Origin: Streptomyces naganishii JCM 4654
Lineage (GTDB): Bacteria; Actinomycetota; Actinomycetes; Streptomycetales; Streptomycetaceae
Direction: 5' to 3'
DNA length: 64,000 nucleotides
Assembly: GCF_014650575.1 (NCBI RefSeq)
Contig: NZ_BMVF01000001.1
Location: forward strand, 372,001 to 436,000
The notes under the pieces were generated by a model that saw only the letters and a list, made by a program, of their open reading frames with translations, was not told the origin of the DNA and did not search any database. Below are positions 20,354-29,374 of the stretch, piece by piece. Numbering within the stretch: the stretch's first letter is position 1; every line of letters begins with the position of its first letter. Both the position numbers and the translations under genes were made by a program.

Positions 20354-20363
20354 GCGGTGCCGG
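20333..20363. terminator. Terminator overlapping the DUF3068 stop codon
   Basis: A perfect 12-bp inverted repeat (20333-20344 and 20352-20363) with a 7-nt loop includes the last codons and stop of the DUF3068 gene and ends 8 bp before the convergent hrpB stop, so it can serve both genes. Confidence 0.8.
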
Positions 20364-20371
20364 GAGCCGGC

Positions 20372-23236
20372 TCAGCCCCTGAGCCGGGCGTTGGTGTGCC
20401 GGGTCGGTCGCGCGGCCGCAGGGTCCTCGGGCCACGGGTGCTTCGGATAGCGCCCGCGCAGCTCCGCCCGTACGCCCTTGTAGCCGTCCCGCCAGAAGGA
20501 GGCGAGGTCGGCGGTGACCGCGGCCGGCCGCCCGGCGGGGGAGAGCAGGTGCACGAGGACCGGAACCCCGGCCAGGACCGGCGACCGGTCCAGGCCGAAC
20601 ATCTCCTGGAGCTTGACGGCGAGCACGGGCTGCCCGGGATCGGCGTAGTCGACGCGGATCCTCGACCCGCTCGGCACGGTGATCCGCTCCGGGGCGAGCT
20701 CGTCCAGGCGGGCCGCCTCACCGCTCGCCCAGGGCAGCAGCCGGTTCAGCGCCTGCCCGGCGTCGATGCGCGCCAGGTCCGCCCGCCGCCGCGCGCGGCC
20801 CAGTTCGGGCTCCAGCCACTCCTCCACGCGCGCGTGCAGCACGTCGTCGGACACCTCGGGCCAGGGCTCGCCGAGGTGCCGGCGCAGGAACGCCAGCCGC
20901 TGCCGCAGCACCCGCGCCTCCTGCGACCACCGCAGCAGGCCGAAACCCTCCTGCCGCAAACCGTCGAGCAGCGCGGCGCGCACCAGCCCCGGATCCGGGA
21001 CGGTCAGCGGGCGGGCCACCAGCTCGACGGCCCCCAGCCGTTCGACCCGCCGGGCCACGACGTCCCCCTCGGCCCAGCGGACCTCCTCGGTCTCCTCGTA
21101 CAGGGCGCCGGCGGCCGCCCGGGCCACGTCCTCGTCGACGGCCGCGGCGAGCTGCACGCGCGCGTGCCCCCTGCCCAGCGGCCGGTCGGCCACGGCGACG
21201 GCGATCCAGGGCGCCCCGCGCAGGGGCGAGGCGTCCGGAAGCTCCGCGCGGGTCCCGGACACCATGAGGTACGAGCCGCCGTCGAGCCGGGCGATCCGCT
21301 CGGGGAAGGCCAGCGCGGCCACGAGCCCCGCGATCCCTCCGCCACCCGCGCCGCTCGGGCTCGCGCCGCTCGGGCTCGCGCCGCTCGGGCTCGCGCCGCT
21401 CGGGTTCGCGCCGCTCGGGTTCGCGCCGCTCGGGTTCGCGCCGCTCGGGCTCGTGCCGCTCGGGCTCGTGCCGCTCGGGCTCGTGCCGCTCGGGCTCGCG
21501 CCGCTCGGGCTCGCGCCGCTCGGGCTCGCGCCGCTCGGGCTCGCGCCGCTCGGGCTCGTGCCGCTCGGGTTCGCGCCGCTCGGGTTCGCGCCGCTCGGGT
21601 TCGCGCCGCTCGGGCTCGCGCCACCCGCGCCACTCGTGCCGCCCGGGTTCGCGCCACCCGCGCCACTCGTGCCGCCCGGGTTCGCGCCGCCCGGCTCCTG
21701 CCGGACGCCCAGGGGAGCCGTGGAGCCGTCGCCGGGCGAGCGGGGCGCCTCGGATGCGACGGACCGCAGCCGCCGCACCTCCGCGAGCCACCGCCCGGCG
21801 TAGGGGTCGCCCCCGCGCCGGGCGCGGCGCAGGGCGTCGGCTAGATCGGACCCGTACTCCCTGGGCGGCTCCTCGCTCAGCAGCGCCACGACCTCCGCGC
21901 CCGCCTCGCCGGAGGCGAGCAGCGCGCGTCCCAACCGCGGGTGCACTCCCAGCCGTGCCAGCCGCCGCCCCCGCTCGGTGGCCCTCCCGCGCGGGTCCAC
22001 GGCGCCGACGGCCCCGAGCACCTCGCGCGCCGCCGCCATCGCACCGCCCGGCGGCGGATCCAGCAGGGCCAGCCCGGAGGCGTCCGGATCGCCCCAGCAG
22101 GCCGCCTGGAGGGCGAACGCCGTCAGGTCGGCCACCTTGATCTCCGGCGCCGGGAAACGCGGCAGACGGGCGTCCTCGGCCTCGGCCCAGCAGCGGTACA
22201 CCGTGCCCGGCGCCTCGCGTCCGGCGCGTCCCGCGCGCTGCCGCCCGGCCGCCCGCGAGGCCCGTACCGTCGTCAGGGCGCTCAGCCCGCGCGCGTGGTC
22301 CACGCGCGGCTCCCGCGCGAGACCGGCGTCGACGACCACCCGCACCCCGGGCACCGTCAGCGACGACTCGGCCACCGAGGTCGCGAGGACCACCCGGCGC
22401 CGCCGCCCCGGCGACAGCACCGCGTCCTGCACGGCCGCCGGCGCCCGCCCGTGCACCTGGAGCACCTCCACGTCACCGAGCTCTCCGAGCTGCCCCGCGA
22501 CCCGCGCGATCTCGCCCACGCCCGGCAGGAAGCACAGCACGTCACCCGGCCGCTCGGCCAGCGCCCGGCGCACCACCGAGGCGACGTGCGCCAGCAGCGC
22601 GGGGTCCACCCGCATCCCGTGCGGCGGCCGCACCGCACGCGCGGGAGGCGCCCACACCACCTCCACCGGATACGACACGCCCGGGGCCTCGACCACAGGC
22701 GCGCCGCCCAGCAGGTCCGACCAGCCGCTCGCGTCCGTGGTCGCCGACGCGGCCACCAGCCGCAGCTCCGGCCTGAGCGCCTGGCGCACGTCCCACAGGA
22801 ACGCGGCCACCGTGTCCGCGTCCAGGTGCCGCTCGTGGCACTCGTCCAGGACCACCGCGTCGACGCCCGCGAGCTCCTGGTCCCGCTGGAGCCGCTGCAA
22901 CAGCACACCGGTCGTGACGACCTCCACGCGCGTGTGCCGCCCGACGGCCCGCTCGCCGCGCACGGTGAAGCCGACGCTCCCGCCCGGCTTCCCGCCCAGC
23001 AGCCACGCCATCCGGCGGGCCGCCGCCCGCGCCGCGATCCGGCGCGGCTCGGCGACGACCACCCTCCGCGCGGGACCCTCACCGAGCAGCCCCGCCAGGG
23101 CCAGCGGCACCAGCGTCGTCTTGCCGGTGCCCGGCGGCGCGACGAGCACGGCCGTGCCGTGACCGTCGAGCGCCTCACCGAGGGCGGGCAGGGCGGACCG
23201 TACGGGGAGGGCCTCCAGGGCCTCGTGCCGGATCAC
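20372..23236 (-). CDS. hrpB: HrpB-type DEAH-box helicase with repeat insert
   Basis: A DEAH-box NTP-dependent RNA helicase of the HrpB family: Walker A PPGTGKTT near residue 33, DECH box, motif VLATSVAESSLTVPGV and QRAGRAGREAPGTVYR, then the HA2 and HrpB C-terminal domains (EPWPEVSDDVLHARVEEWLE, WRDGYKGVRAELRGRYPKHP). Bacterial HrpB proteins are about 810-850 residues; this one has 954 because a low-complexity insert of about 120 residues (18 PSG pentapeptides plus two 11-residue repeats) sits between HA2 and the HrpB domain. GTG 23236 is 4 bp after the upstream methyltransferase stop, so the two are co-transcribed. Confidence 0.93.
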   Translation of the reverse strand: MIRHEALEALPVRSALPALGEALDGHGTAVLVAPPGTGKTTLVPLALAGLLGEGPARRVVVAEPRRIAARAAARRMAWLLGGKPGGSVGFTVRGERAVGRHTRVEVVTTGVLLQRLQRDQELAGVDAVVLDECHERHLDADTVAAFLWDVRQALRPELRLVAASATTDASGWSDLLGGAPVVEAPGVSYPVEVVWAPPARAVRPPHGMRVDPALLAHVASVVRRALAERPGDVLCFLPGVGEIARVAGQLGELGDVEVLQVHGRAPAAVQDAVLSPGRRRRVVLATSVAESSLTVPGVRVVVDAGLAREPRVDHARGLSALTTVRASRAAGRQRAGRAGREAPGTVYRCWAEAEDARLPRFPAPEIKVADLTAFALQAACWGDPDASGLALLDPPPGGAMAAAREVLGAVGAVDPRGRATERGRRLARLGVHPRLGRALLASGEAGAEVVALLSEEPPREYGSDLADALRRARRGGDPYAGRWLAEVRRLRSVASEAPRSPGDGSTAPLGVRQEPGGANPGGTSGAGGANPGGTSGAGGASPSGANPSGANPSGANPSGTSPSGASPSGASPSGASPSGASPSGTSPSGTSPSGTSPSGANPSGANPSGANPSGASPSGASPSGASPSGAGGGGIAGLVAALAFPERIARLDGGSYLMVSGTRAELPDASPLRGAPWIAVAVADRPLGRGHARVQLAAAVDEDVARAAAGALYEETEEVRWAEGDVVARRVERLGAVELVARPLTVPDPGLVRAALLDGLRQEGFGLLRWSQEARVLRQRLAFLRRHLGEPWPEVSDDVLHARVEEWLEPELGRARRRADLARIDAGQALNRLLPWASGEAARLDELAPERITVPSGSRIRVDYADPGQPVLAVKLQEMFGLDRSPVLAGVPVLVHLLSPAGRPAAVTADLASFWRDGYKGVRAELRGRYPKHPWPEDPAAARPTRHTNARLRG
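21349..21690. repeat. 15-bp x 18 and 33-bp x 2 tandem array inside hrpB
   Basis: About 18 consecutive 15-bp units (plus-strand core GCTCGGGCTCGCGCC with C/T and G/A variants) are followed by two 33-bp units at about 21619-21690. On the coding strand they read as (A/T)(S/N)PSG pentapeptides and GGANPGGTSGA. Variants occur in blocks, as expected from repeated unit duplication. Confidence 0.95.
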
Positions 23237-23240
23237 GCGG

Positions 23241-24140
23241 TCAGTCCCGTACGCAGACGAAGATCGCCGTCCCCGGGATCAGGCCGCCGCGCAGCGGCGA
23301 CCAGCCGCCCCACTCGGAGGTGTTCCACACCGGCCACTCCGGCTCCACCAGGTCCACCAGGCGGAAGCCCGAGGCCACCACGTCCCGGACGCGGTCGCCC
23401 AGCGTCCTGTGGTGCTCCACGTACACCGCGCGGCCGTCCTCGTCCTGCTCCACGTACGGCGTGCGGTCGAAGTACGACCCCGACACGCTCAGCCCCTCCG
23501 GCCCCGGCTCGTCGGGGAACGCCCAGCGGACCGGATGGGTCACCGAGAACACGAACCGCCCGCCCGGCCGCAGCACCCGGTGCACCTCCCGCAGCACCAG
23601 CCGTGGATCGGCGACGAACGGCAGCGCGCCGTACGCCGAGCACGCCAGGTCGAAGGAGCCGTCCGCGAAGGGCAGCGCCCCCGCGTCCGCGCACACCAGC
23701 GGGAAGCCCCCGCCGATGCGCAGCGCGTGCTGGAGCTGGCGGTGGGAGAGGTCCAGGGCCACCGGACGGGCGCCCTGCGCGGCCAGCCAGCGCGAGCACT
23801 GCGCCGCGCCCGCGCCGACCTCCAGGACGTCCTTGCCCTTCAGCTCCTCCGGCGGGCCGAGCAGTTCGGCCTCCACCTCGTCCAGGCCCTCGGGGCACCA
23901 CACGAAACGGCCGTCGCCGAGGAAGGTGCCGTGCTCCTCCTGGTAGTCGTCCGCGTTGCGGTCCCACCAGCCGCGGTTGGCCCGGGCGCTCTCCGCGACG
24001 CCGGCCGCACGCCGGGTGGCCTCCGGCTCGTCCTGCTCCTGGACCGCGTCCCGCGGGTCTTCCGGCTCGAACGGTTCGGGCTCTTGGATGATCGGCTCCC
24101 TCGTCGTACTCTTCCGTCCAACCCGCCCCGGTGGTGACAC
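23241..24140 (-). CDS. Class I SAM-dependent methyltransferase
   Basis: This 299-residue protein has a Rossmann methyltransferase core: motif I DVLEVGAGAAQCSRWL (residues about 105-120), acidic residue LDLSHRQ, FDLACSAYGALPFV and VLRPGGRFVFSVTHPVRW. The family is often annotated simply as class I methyltransferase; the substrate is unknown. The first 60 residues are charged and probably disordered. GTG 24140 has no strong ribosome binding site, so the start may lie elsewhere. It is upstream of and close to hrpB, suggesting a two-gene transcript. Confidence 0.88.
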   Translation of the reverse strand: MSPPGRVGRKSTTREPIIQEPEPFEPEDPRDAVQEQDEPEATRRAAGVAESARANRGWWDRNADDYQEEHGTFLGDGRFVWCPEGLDEVEAELLGPPEELKGKDVLEVGAGAAQCSRWLAAQGARPVALDLSHRQLQHALRIGGGFPLVCADAGALPFADGSFDLACSAYGALPFVADPRLVLREVHRVLRPGGRFVFSVTHPVRWAFPDEPGPEGLSVSGSYFDRTPYVEQDEDGRAVYVEHHRTLGDRVRDVVASGFRLVDLVEPEWPVWNTSEWGGWSPLRGGLIPGTAIFVCVRD

Positions 24141-24230
24141 GACCGGGGTGTTCCGGCGTCCGCGTGGCCTCGGGAGACAGGTTTTGTGCCGGTTATGGGG
24201 TGATCCGCCCCGGGTGTGCGGCTTCGCGCA

Positions 24231-24259
24231 TTGACCCTGTCCGGCTGCCCCCGTATGCT
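24231..24259 (+). promoter_or_regulatory. rpsA promoter, HrdB (sigma-70) type
   Basis: TTGACC (24231-24236) and TATGCT (24254-24259) are separated by exactly 17 bp, a near-consensus vegetative promoter, rare to see this clearly in such GC-rich DNA. Transcription would begin around 24266. Confidence 0.8.
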
Positions 24260-24265
24260 ACAAGT

Positions 24266-24457
24266 TGCGCTGCGGGCCTGCGCTCCTCAGACGTAGCAGG
24301 CTGCGCTCGCATCTGTATGTATGTCCCCTCGGTTGTCGAGGCGCCACCAGTGGTTCGTGTGGCGCTTCCTTGGCTGTCCGGCTTCTGCAGAGCGAAACGG
24401 GCTCCCGGCGTAAGCAGTACCTACGACTTCAATGTCCGTACCGGAGCCCTTTCCCAC
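24266..24457 (+). promoter_or_regulatory. Long structured 5' leader of rpsA
   Basis: About 190 nt of untranslated leader separate the promoter from the start codon. It is less GC-rich than its surroundings and contains a clear hairpin (24341-24347 with 24359-24365, 11-nt loop). The GGAG nearest the ATG is 11 nt away, so translation may rely on leader structure. S1 is autoregulated through its leader in enterobacteria; similar control here is inference. Confidence 0.5.
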
Positions 24458-25948
24458 ATGACGAGCAGCACCGAGACCACCGCCACCACCCCGCAGGTAG
24501 CGGTCAACGACATCGGTAACGAGGAAGCCTTCCTCGCAGCGATCGACGAGACGATCAAGTACTTCAACGACGGCGACATCGTCGACGGCGTCATCGTGAA
24601 GGTCGACCGGGACGAGGTCCTGCTCGACATCGGTTACAAGACCGAAGGTGTCATCCCGAGCCGCGAACTCTCGATCAAGCACGACGTCGACCCCAACGAG
24701 GTCGTCGCCGTCGGCGACGAGATCGAGGCCCTGGTCCTCCAGAAGGAGGACAAGGAAGGCCGCCTGATCCTCTCGAAGAAGCGCGCCCAGTACGAGCGTG
24801 CCTGGGGCACCATCGAGAAGATCAAGGAAGAGGACGGCATCGTCACCGGTACCGTCATCGAGGTCGTCAAGGGTGGTCTCATCCTCGACATCGGCCTCCG
24901 CGGCTTCCTGCCGGCCTCCCTGGTCGAGATGCGCCGCGTCCGCGACCTCCAGCCGTACGTCGGCAAGGAGCTCGAGGCGAAGATCATCGAGCTGGACAAG
25001 AACCGCAACAACGTGGTCCTGTCCCGCCGTGCCTGGCTGGAGCAGACCCAGTCCGAGGTCCGCCAGACGTTCCTCACGACCCTCCAGAAGGGTCAGGTCC
25101 GCTCCGGCGTGGTCTCCTCGATCGTCAACTTCGGTGCCTTCGTGGACCTGGGTGGCGTCGACGGTCTGGTCCACGTCTCCGAGCTGTCCTGGAAGCACAT
25201 CGACCACCCGTCCGAGGTCGTCGAGGTGGGCCAGGAGGTCACCGTCGAGGTCCTCGACGTCGACATGGACCGCGAGCGCGTCTCCCTGTCGCTGAAGGCG
25301 ACCCAGGAAGACCCGTGGCAGCAGTTCGCCCGCACCCACCAGATCGGCCAGGTCGTGCCCGGCAAGGTCACGAAGCTGGTTCCGTTCGGTGCGTTCGTCC
25401 GCGTGGACGAGGGCATCGAGGGTCTGGTCCACATCTCCGAGCTGGCCGAGCGCCACGTGGAGATCCCGGAGCAGGTCGTCCAGGTCAACGACGAGATCTT
25501 CGTCAAGGTCATCGACATCGACCTCGAGCGCCGTCGCATCAGCCTCTCGCTGAAGCAGGCCAACGAGTCCTTCGGTGCCGACCCGGCCTCGGTCGAGTTC
25601 GACCCGACCCTGTACGGCATGGCCGCGTCCTACGACGACCAGGGCAACTACATCTACCCCGAGGGCTTCGACCCCGAGACCAACGACTGGCTCGAGGGCT
25701 ACGAGAAGCAGCGCGAGGAGTGGGAGCGCCAGTACGCCGAGGCGCAGTCCCGCTTCGAGCAGCACCAGCAGCAGGTCATCAAGTCCCGCGAGGCGGACGC
25801 CGCTGCCGCCGCCGAGGGTGGCGAGGCCGCCGCTCCGGCCGCGTCCGGCGGTTCGTACTCCTCCGAGGGTGGCGACAGCTCCGGCGCGCTCGCCTCGGAC
25901 GAGGCGCTCGCTGCCCTGCGCGAGAAGCTGGCCGGCGGCCAGAGCTGA
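24458..25948 (+). CDS. rpsA: 30S ribosomal protein S1
   Basis: This 496-residue protein has four S1 OB-fold repeats (starting near GDIVDGVIVKVDRDEVLLDI, GIVTGTVIEVVKGGLILDIG, GQVRSGVVSSIVNFGAFVDL and GQVVPGKVTKLVPFGAFVRV) that bind single-stranded mRNA and help initiation, plus an acidic then Ala/Gly/Ser-rich tail. Four repeats is normal for actinobacteria (six in E. coli). ATG 24458 gives the standard N-terminus TSSTETTATTPQVAVNDIG; the frame is open upstream but that part is leader. Confidence 0.97.
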   Translation: MTSSTETTATTPQVAVNDIGNEEAFLAAIDETIKYFNDGDIVDGVIVKVDRDEVLLDIGYKTEGVIPSRELSIKHDVDPNEVVAVGDEIEALVLQKEDKEGRLILSKKRAQYERAWGTIEKIKEEDGIVTGTVIEVVKGGLILDIGLRGFLPASLVEMRRVRDLQPYVGKELEAKIIELDKNRNNVVLSRRAWLEQTQSEVRQTFLTTLQKGQVRSGVVSSIVNFGAFVDLGGVDGLVHVSELSWKHIDHPSEVVEVGQEVTVEVLDVDMDRERVSLSLKATQEDPWQQFARTHQIGQVVPGKVTKLVPFGAFVRVDEGIEGLVHISELAERHVEIPEQVVQVNDEIFVKVIDIDLERRRISLSLKQANESFGADPASVEFDPTLYGMAASYDDQGNYIYPEGFDPETNDWLEGYEKQREEWERQYAEAQSRFEQHQQQVIKSREADAAAAAEGGEAAAPAASGGSYSSEGGDSSGALASDEALAALREKLAGGQS

Positions 25949-25978
25949 ACGCTCGCCGCTGAGCGGTAGCCGGTAACA

Positions 25979-26018
25979 ACCGCGGCCCGCACCCCCGCAA
26001 GGGGGCGCGGGCCGCGGT
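25979..26018 (+). terminator. rpsA terminator
   Basis: An 18-bp stem (25979-25996 with 26001-26018) with one mismatch and a GCAA tetraloop lies 30 bp after the stop codon. The GNRA-type loop makes it very stable. Confidence 0.9.
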
Positions 26019-26135
26019 CGTGTCCGGGGGCTCTCGCCGCGCGGTGTCCGGGAAGGGACGCCCGATCGGGTGTTCCGGGAATGCCCACGCTCCGCCACTC
26101 GTTGTGATCGGTGAACACGAGGAGGGGCGGTCACA

Positions 26136-27074
26136 GTGCTTGATCCGCAGGGTTTGTACGCATGGGAACCGAAGGGTTTGGCCGTCGTCGACATGGCGCT
26201 CGCCCAGGAGTCGGCCGGACTTGTCATGCTCTACCACTTCGACGGATACATCGACGCGGGTGAGACCGGCGACCTGATCGTCGACGGGCTCCTCGACTCC
26301 ATGCCCCACCAGGTCGTGGCCCGCTTCGACCACGACCGGCTCGTGGACTACCGCGCCCGCCGCCCGCTGCTGACGTTCCAGCGGGACCGCTGGACCGGGT
26401 ACGAGGAGCCGGCCATCGAGGTGCGACTGGTCCAGGACGCCACCGGCGCACCGTTCCTGCTGCTGTGCGGGCCCGAGCCCGACGTGGAGTGGGAGCGCTT
26501 CGCGGCCGCCGTGCGGCAGATCGTGCAGCGCCTGGGCGTACGCCTGTCGGTGAACTTCCACGGCATCCCCATGGGCGTGCCGCACACCCGGCCCGTGGGC
26601 CTGACCCCGCACGGCAACCGCGTCGACCTCGTCCCCGGGCGGACCAGCCCCTTCGAGGAGGCGCAGGTCCCCGGCAGCGCGGAGGCCCTGCTGGAGTACC
26701 GGCTGATGGAGGCCGGGCACGACGTGCTCGGCGTCGCCGCCCACGTGCCGCACTACATCGCGCGCTCGCCCTACCCGGACGCCGCGCTCACGGTCCTGGA
26801 GGCCATCACCGCGGCCACCGGCCTGGTCCTGCCGGGCCTCGCCCACTCGCTGCGCAACGACGCCCACCGCACCCAGACCGAGATCGACCGGCAGGTCCGC
26901 GAGGGCGACGAGGAGCTCACCTCCCTCGTCCAGGGCCTGGAGCACCAGTACGACGCGGCGGCCGGGGCGGAGACCCGCGGCAACATGCTCGCCGAGCCGG
27001 TGGACATCCCCTCGGCCGACGAGATCGGCCGCGAGTTCGAGCGCTTCCTGGCCGAGCGGGAGGGCGACAACTGA
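26136..27074 (+). CDS. PAC2 family protein
   Basis: This 312-residue cytoplasmic protein belongs to the PAC2 (proteasome assembly chaperone 2-like) family conserved in actinobacteria: [60 protein letters not shown] and [21 protein letters not shown] role in proteasome assembly is shown for the eukaryotic relatives only. GTG 26136 is preceded by GGAGGGG. coaE follows 45 bp downstream on the same strand. Confidence 0.92.
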   Translation: MLDPQGLYAWEPKGLAVVDMALAQESAGLVMLYHFDGYIDAGETGDLIVDGLLDSMPHQVVARFDHDRLVDYRARRPLLTFQRDRWTGYEEPAIEVRLVQDATGAPFLLLCGPEPDVEWERFAAAVRQIVQRLGVRLSVNFHGIPMGVPHTRPVGLTPHGNRVDLVPGRTSPFEEAQVPGSAEALLEYRLMEAGHDVLGVAAHVPHYIARSPYPDAALTVLEAITAATGLVLPGLAHSLRNDAHRTQTEIDRQVREGDEELTSLVQGLEHQYDAAAGAETRGNMLAEPVDIPSADEIGREFERFLAEREGDN

Positions 27075-27119
27075 AGCCTGCCGCCCGTTCGTCCCGGGGC
27101 AGGCCCTAAGCTTCCGGTC

Positions 27120-27719
27120 ATGCTGAAGGTGGGCCTGACCGGCGGAATCGGCGCCGGCAAGAGCGAGGTGTCCCGGCTGCTCGTCGAGTGCGGGGCCGTG
27201 CTGATCGACGCCGACCGCATCGCGCGCGAGGTCGTCGCCCCGGGCACGCCCGGCCTCGCGGCGGTCGTGGACGCCTTCGGCCCCGGGGTGCTCACCGGGG
27301 ACGGCGCCCTGGACCGGCCGAAGCTCGGGTCCATCGTCTTCGCCGACGCCGGCAAGCTCGCCGTGCTCAACTCGATCGTCCACCCCCTGGTGGGCGCGCG
27401 GTCCCGTGAGCTGGAGGAGGCCGCCGCCGCGGACGCGGTCGTCGTCCACGACGTCCCCCTCCTCACCGAGAACGGCCTCGCACCGCTGTACGACCTGGTG
27501 GTCGTCGTCGACGCGAGCCCCGCCACCCAGCTCGACCGGCTGGTACGGCTGCGCGGCATGACCGAGGAGGACGCGCGTGCCCGCATGGCCGCCCAGGCCA
27601 CCCGCGAGAAGCGCCTGGAGATCGCGGACATCGTCATCGACAACGACGTGCCCCTCGACCGGCTGCGCGCGCGGGTGCGGGAGGTCTGGTCCGAGCTCGT
27701 CCGCAGGGCCCAGGAATGA
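27120..27719 (+). CDS. coaE: Dephospho-CoA kinase
   Basis: CoaE performs the last step of coenzyme A synthesis, phosphorylating the 3'-hydroxyl of dephospho-CoA with ATP. The 199-residue protein has the P-loop [17 protein letters not shown] at its N-terminus, [31 protein letters not shown] and [13 protein letters not shown], and ends with the lid and CoA domain ([20 protein letters not shown]). Length is standard; many streptomycetes have the same rpsA-PAC2-coaE order. Confidence 0.96.
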   Translation: MLKVGLTGGIGAGKSEVSRLLVECGAVLIDADRIAREVVAPGTPGLAAVVDAFGPGVLTGDGALDRPKLGSIVFADAGKLAVLNSIVHPLVGARSRELEEAAAADAVVVHDVPLLTENGLAPLYDLVVVVDASPATQLDRLVRLRGMTEEDARARMAAQATREKRLEIADIVIDNDVPLDRLRARVREVWSELVRRAQE

Positions 27720-27768
27720 GCTGTCCGGGCGGGGCGTTGAACCCTTCCAGTGAGGGAAGGATTTCGCC

Positions 27769-28149
27769 GTGCCCGAAACCAGCGGTCCGTCCGGACGTAC
27801 GCCAAAGACGCATGTCATCGACTTCCGCGCCGCCGAGCGACTGCTCGCCGCACGGGACCCGCGGGGCGCGGTGAAGCTGCTCGACGGGGTCATAGCCGCG
27901 CACCCGGAGAACACCGCCGCCCGGCTGCTGCGCGCGCGGGCCTTCTTCGCGGCGGCGCAGCTGCGACCCGCCGAGCTGGAGTTCACCGTCGTCCTGGAGC
28001 GCGAGCCGGACAACGCGTTCGCGCACTTCGCCCTCGGCCGCACCTACGAGCGGCAGGGCCGCCACGACCAGGCCCGGCGTCACTTCCGGCTGGCGGCGGC
28101 CCTGGACCCGAACCCGCAGTACCTCGAACGCGCCCGGTTCGACACCTGA
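27769..28149 (+). CDS. TPR-repeat protein
   Basis: This 126-residue soluble protein contains about two and a half tetratricopeptide repeats (LLDGVIAAHPENTAARLLRA, LEREPDNAFAHFALGRTYER, ARRHFRLAAALDPNPQYLER), a protein-protein interaction scaffold of unknown partner. GTG 27769 has GAAGGA 7 nt upstream. It is 49 bp after coaE on the same strand and is probably co-transcribed. Confidence 0.88.
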   Translation: MPETSGPSGRTPKTHVIDFRAAERLLAARDPRGAVKLLDGVIAAHPENTAARLLRARAFFAAAQLRPAELEFTVVLEREPDNAFAHFALGRTYERQGRHDQARRHFRLAAALDPNPQYLERARFDT

Positions 28150-28192
28150 CCGGGCGCCGCGCTCGCGACTGCGGCCGGGACTCGGGAGGCGG

Positions 28193-28462
28193 CTAACGGC
28201 GCCGGTTCTCGGGCGGTGGGTACGGCGGGACGTCCGGCCCCGGCTGATAGTGCGGGCCCTGCCGCATGTGCCGGACCACGAGCGTGAAGTCGATCGTGAT
28301 CACCAGCCACAGCACGGCACAGGCTGCCGCCCACCCGGGCCGGTCCACCAGTATGAACACGACCGTGCCGAAGATCGCCCAGACCATCCCCCACAGACTC
28401 AGCCAGAACCGCGCCCGCAGGGGGCTGCGCGCGGTCGTCGGCTCACTCCCTGTACGCATCAC
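28193..28462 (-). CDS. DUF6343 family small membrane protein
   Basis: This 89-residue protein has two transmembrane helices (FWLSLWGMVWAIFGTVVFIL and AAACAVLWLVITIDFTLVV) and a Pro-rich cytoplasmic tail. The N-terminus RTGSEPTTARSPLRARFW is the pattern of the streptomycete DUF6343 family; the function is unknown. GTG 28462 has AGGAG 7 nt upstream; ATG 28459 is the adjacent alternative. Confidence 0.82.
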   Translation of the reverse strand: MMRTGSEPTTARSPLRARFWLSLWGMVWAIFGTVVFILVDRPGWAAACAVLWLVITIDFTLVVRHMRQGPHYQPGPDVPPYPPPENRRR

Positions 28463-28569
28463 CGATCAGCTCCTGCCTGCCGCGTACCCGTTCCTGTACG
28501 CCGCTCACACGTACGGGTGAACCGCGGCGAAGAGGGAACGGCCGTGCGAAGGCCGCCCGTTGGACGGGC

Positions 28570-29265
28570 ATGAGGCTGAAAATGCGCGAGGGACATCAGG
28601 GAACGGGCCCGGGACCGATCACACCCGACGGCTGCGCGGTGGAGCTGTACTCCCGGCTGCCCGTCGGCGACGAGCCGGACATCGTCGCCGCCGCCGTGCC
28701 CGAGGGCGCCCGCATCCTGGAGCTCGGCTGCGGAGTGGGCCGGGTGACCCACTCGCTGCTGGAGCGGGGCTTCACCGTCACCGCCGTCGACGAGTCGCCG
28801 GAGATGCTCCGCCGGGTGCGGCAAGCGCGCACGATATGCGGTCCGATCGAGCATCTCGACCTGGCGGAGACCTTCGACGTCGTGATGCTGGCGTCGTTCC
28901 TGGTGCACGCCGGCGACGCCGAGGTGCGGCGGGGCCTGCTGCGGGCCTGCGTCCGGCACCTGGCGGACGGCGGCTGCGTACTGATCCAGCGGGAGGGGGC
29001 CGACTACCACCGCGATCTGCCGCGCGAGCGCGTGGACCCGGCCGGCTTCACCGTGCGGATCGTGTCCTCCGACCCGGTCGGCGACGGGGTGCACTCGGTG
29101 CGGGCGGAGTACGTGTTCCCGGACGCGACCTGGACGCAGACGTTCCGGGCCCGCCCGCTCAGCAGGCAGCAGTTCGAGGAGGCACTGGCGGAGGAAGGAC
29201 TGAGGGTGGACCGGTATCTGACCGAGGACGGGGTCTGGGTGAAGGCGGTGGCCATGAACCGGTGA
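28570..29265 (+). CDS. Class I SAM-dependent methyltransferase
   Basis: A methyltransferase of up to 231 residues: motif I ILELGCGVGRVTHSLLERG, acidic TAVDESPEMLRRV, FDVVMLASFLVHAG and LADGGCVLIQREG. The C-terminal half (SVRAEYVFPDATWTQTFRAR) is typical of small-molecule methyltransferases; the substrate is unknown. Starts at 28570 and 28582 are both possible and neither has a strong ribosome binding site. Confidence 0.88.
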   Translation: MRLKMREGHQGTGPGPITPDGCAVELYSRLPVGDEPDIVAAAVPEGARILELGCGVGRVTHSLLERGFTVTAVDESPEMLRRVRQARTICGPIEHLDLAETFDVVMLASFLVHAGDAEVRRGLLRACVRHLADGGCVLIQREGADYHRDLPRERVDPAGFTVRIVSSDPVGDGVHSVRAEYVFPDATWTQTFRARPLSRQQFEEALAEEGLRVDRYLTEDGVWVKAVAMNR

Positions 29266-29374
29266 TCAACGGGCGGGAATCCGCGGGGAATCCGGCGGGC
29301 AGCGATGAGTTCTGGGAGGGGCAGCGGTCTGCCTCCGTGTAAAGCAAGCCGGACCGCTTCCCCAGGAGAACGCC

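Noticed and set aside
21349..21690. Possible CRISPR array
   Set aside because: The 15-bp units are directly adjacent without unique spacers, stay in frame inside hrpB and encode a pentapeptide.
27076..27104. Inverted repeat GCCTGCC/GGCAGGC after the PAC2 gene
   Set aside because: The stem is only 7 bp with a 15-nt loop, too weak to call a terminator between genes that may be co-transcribed.
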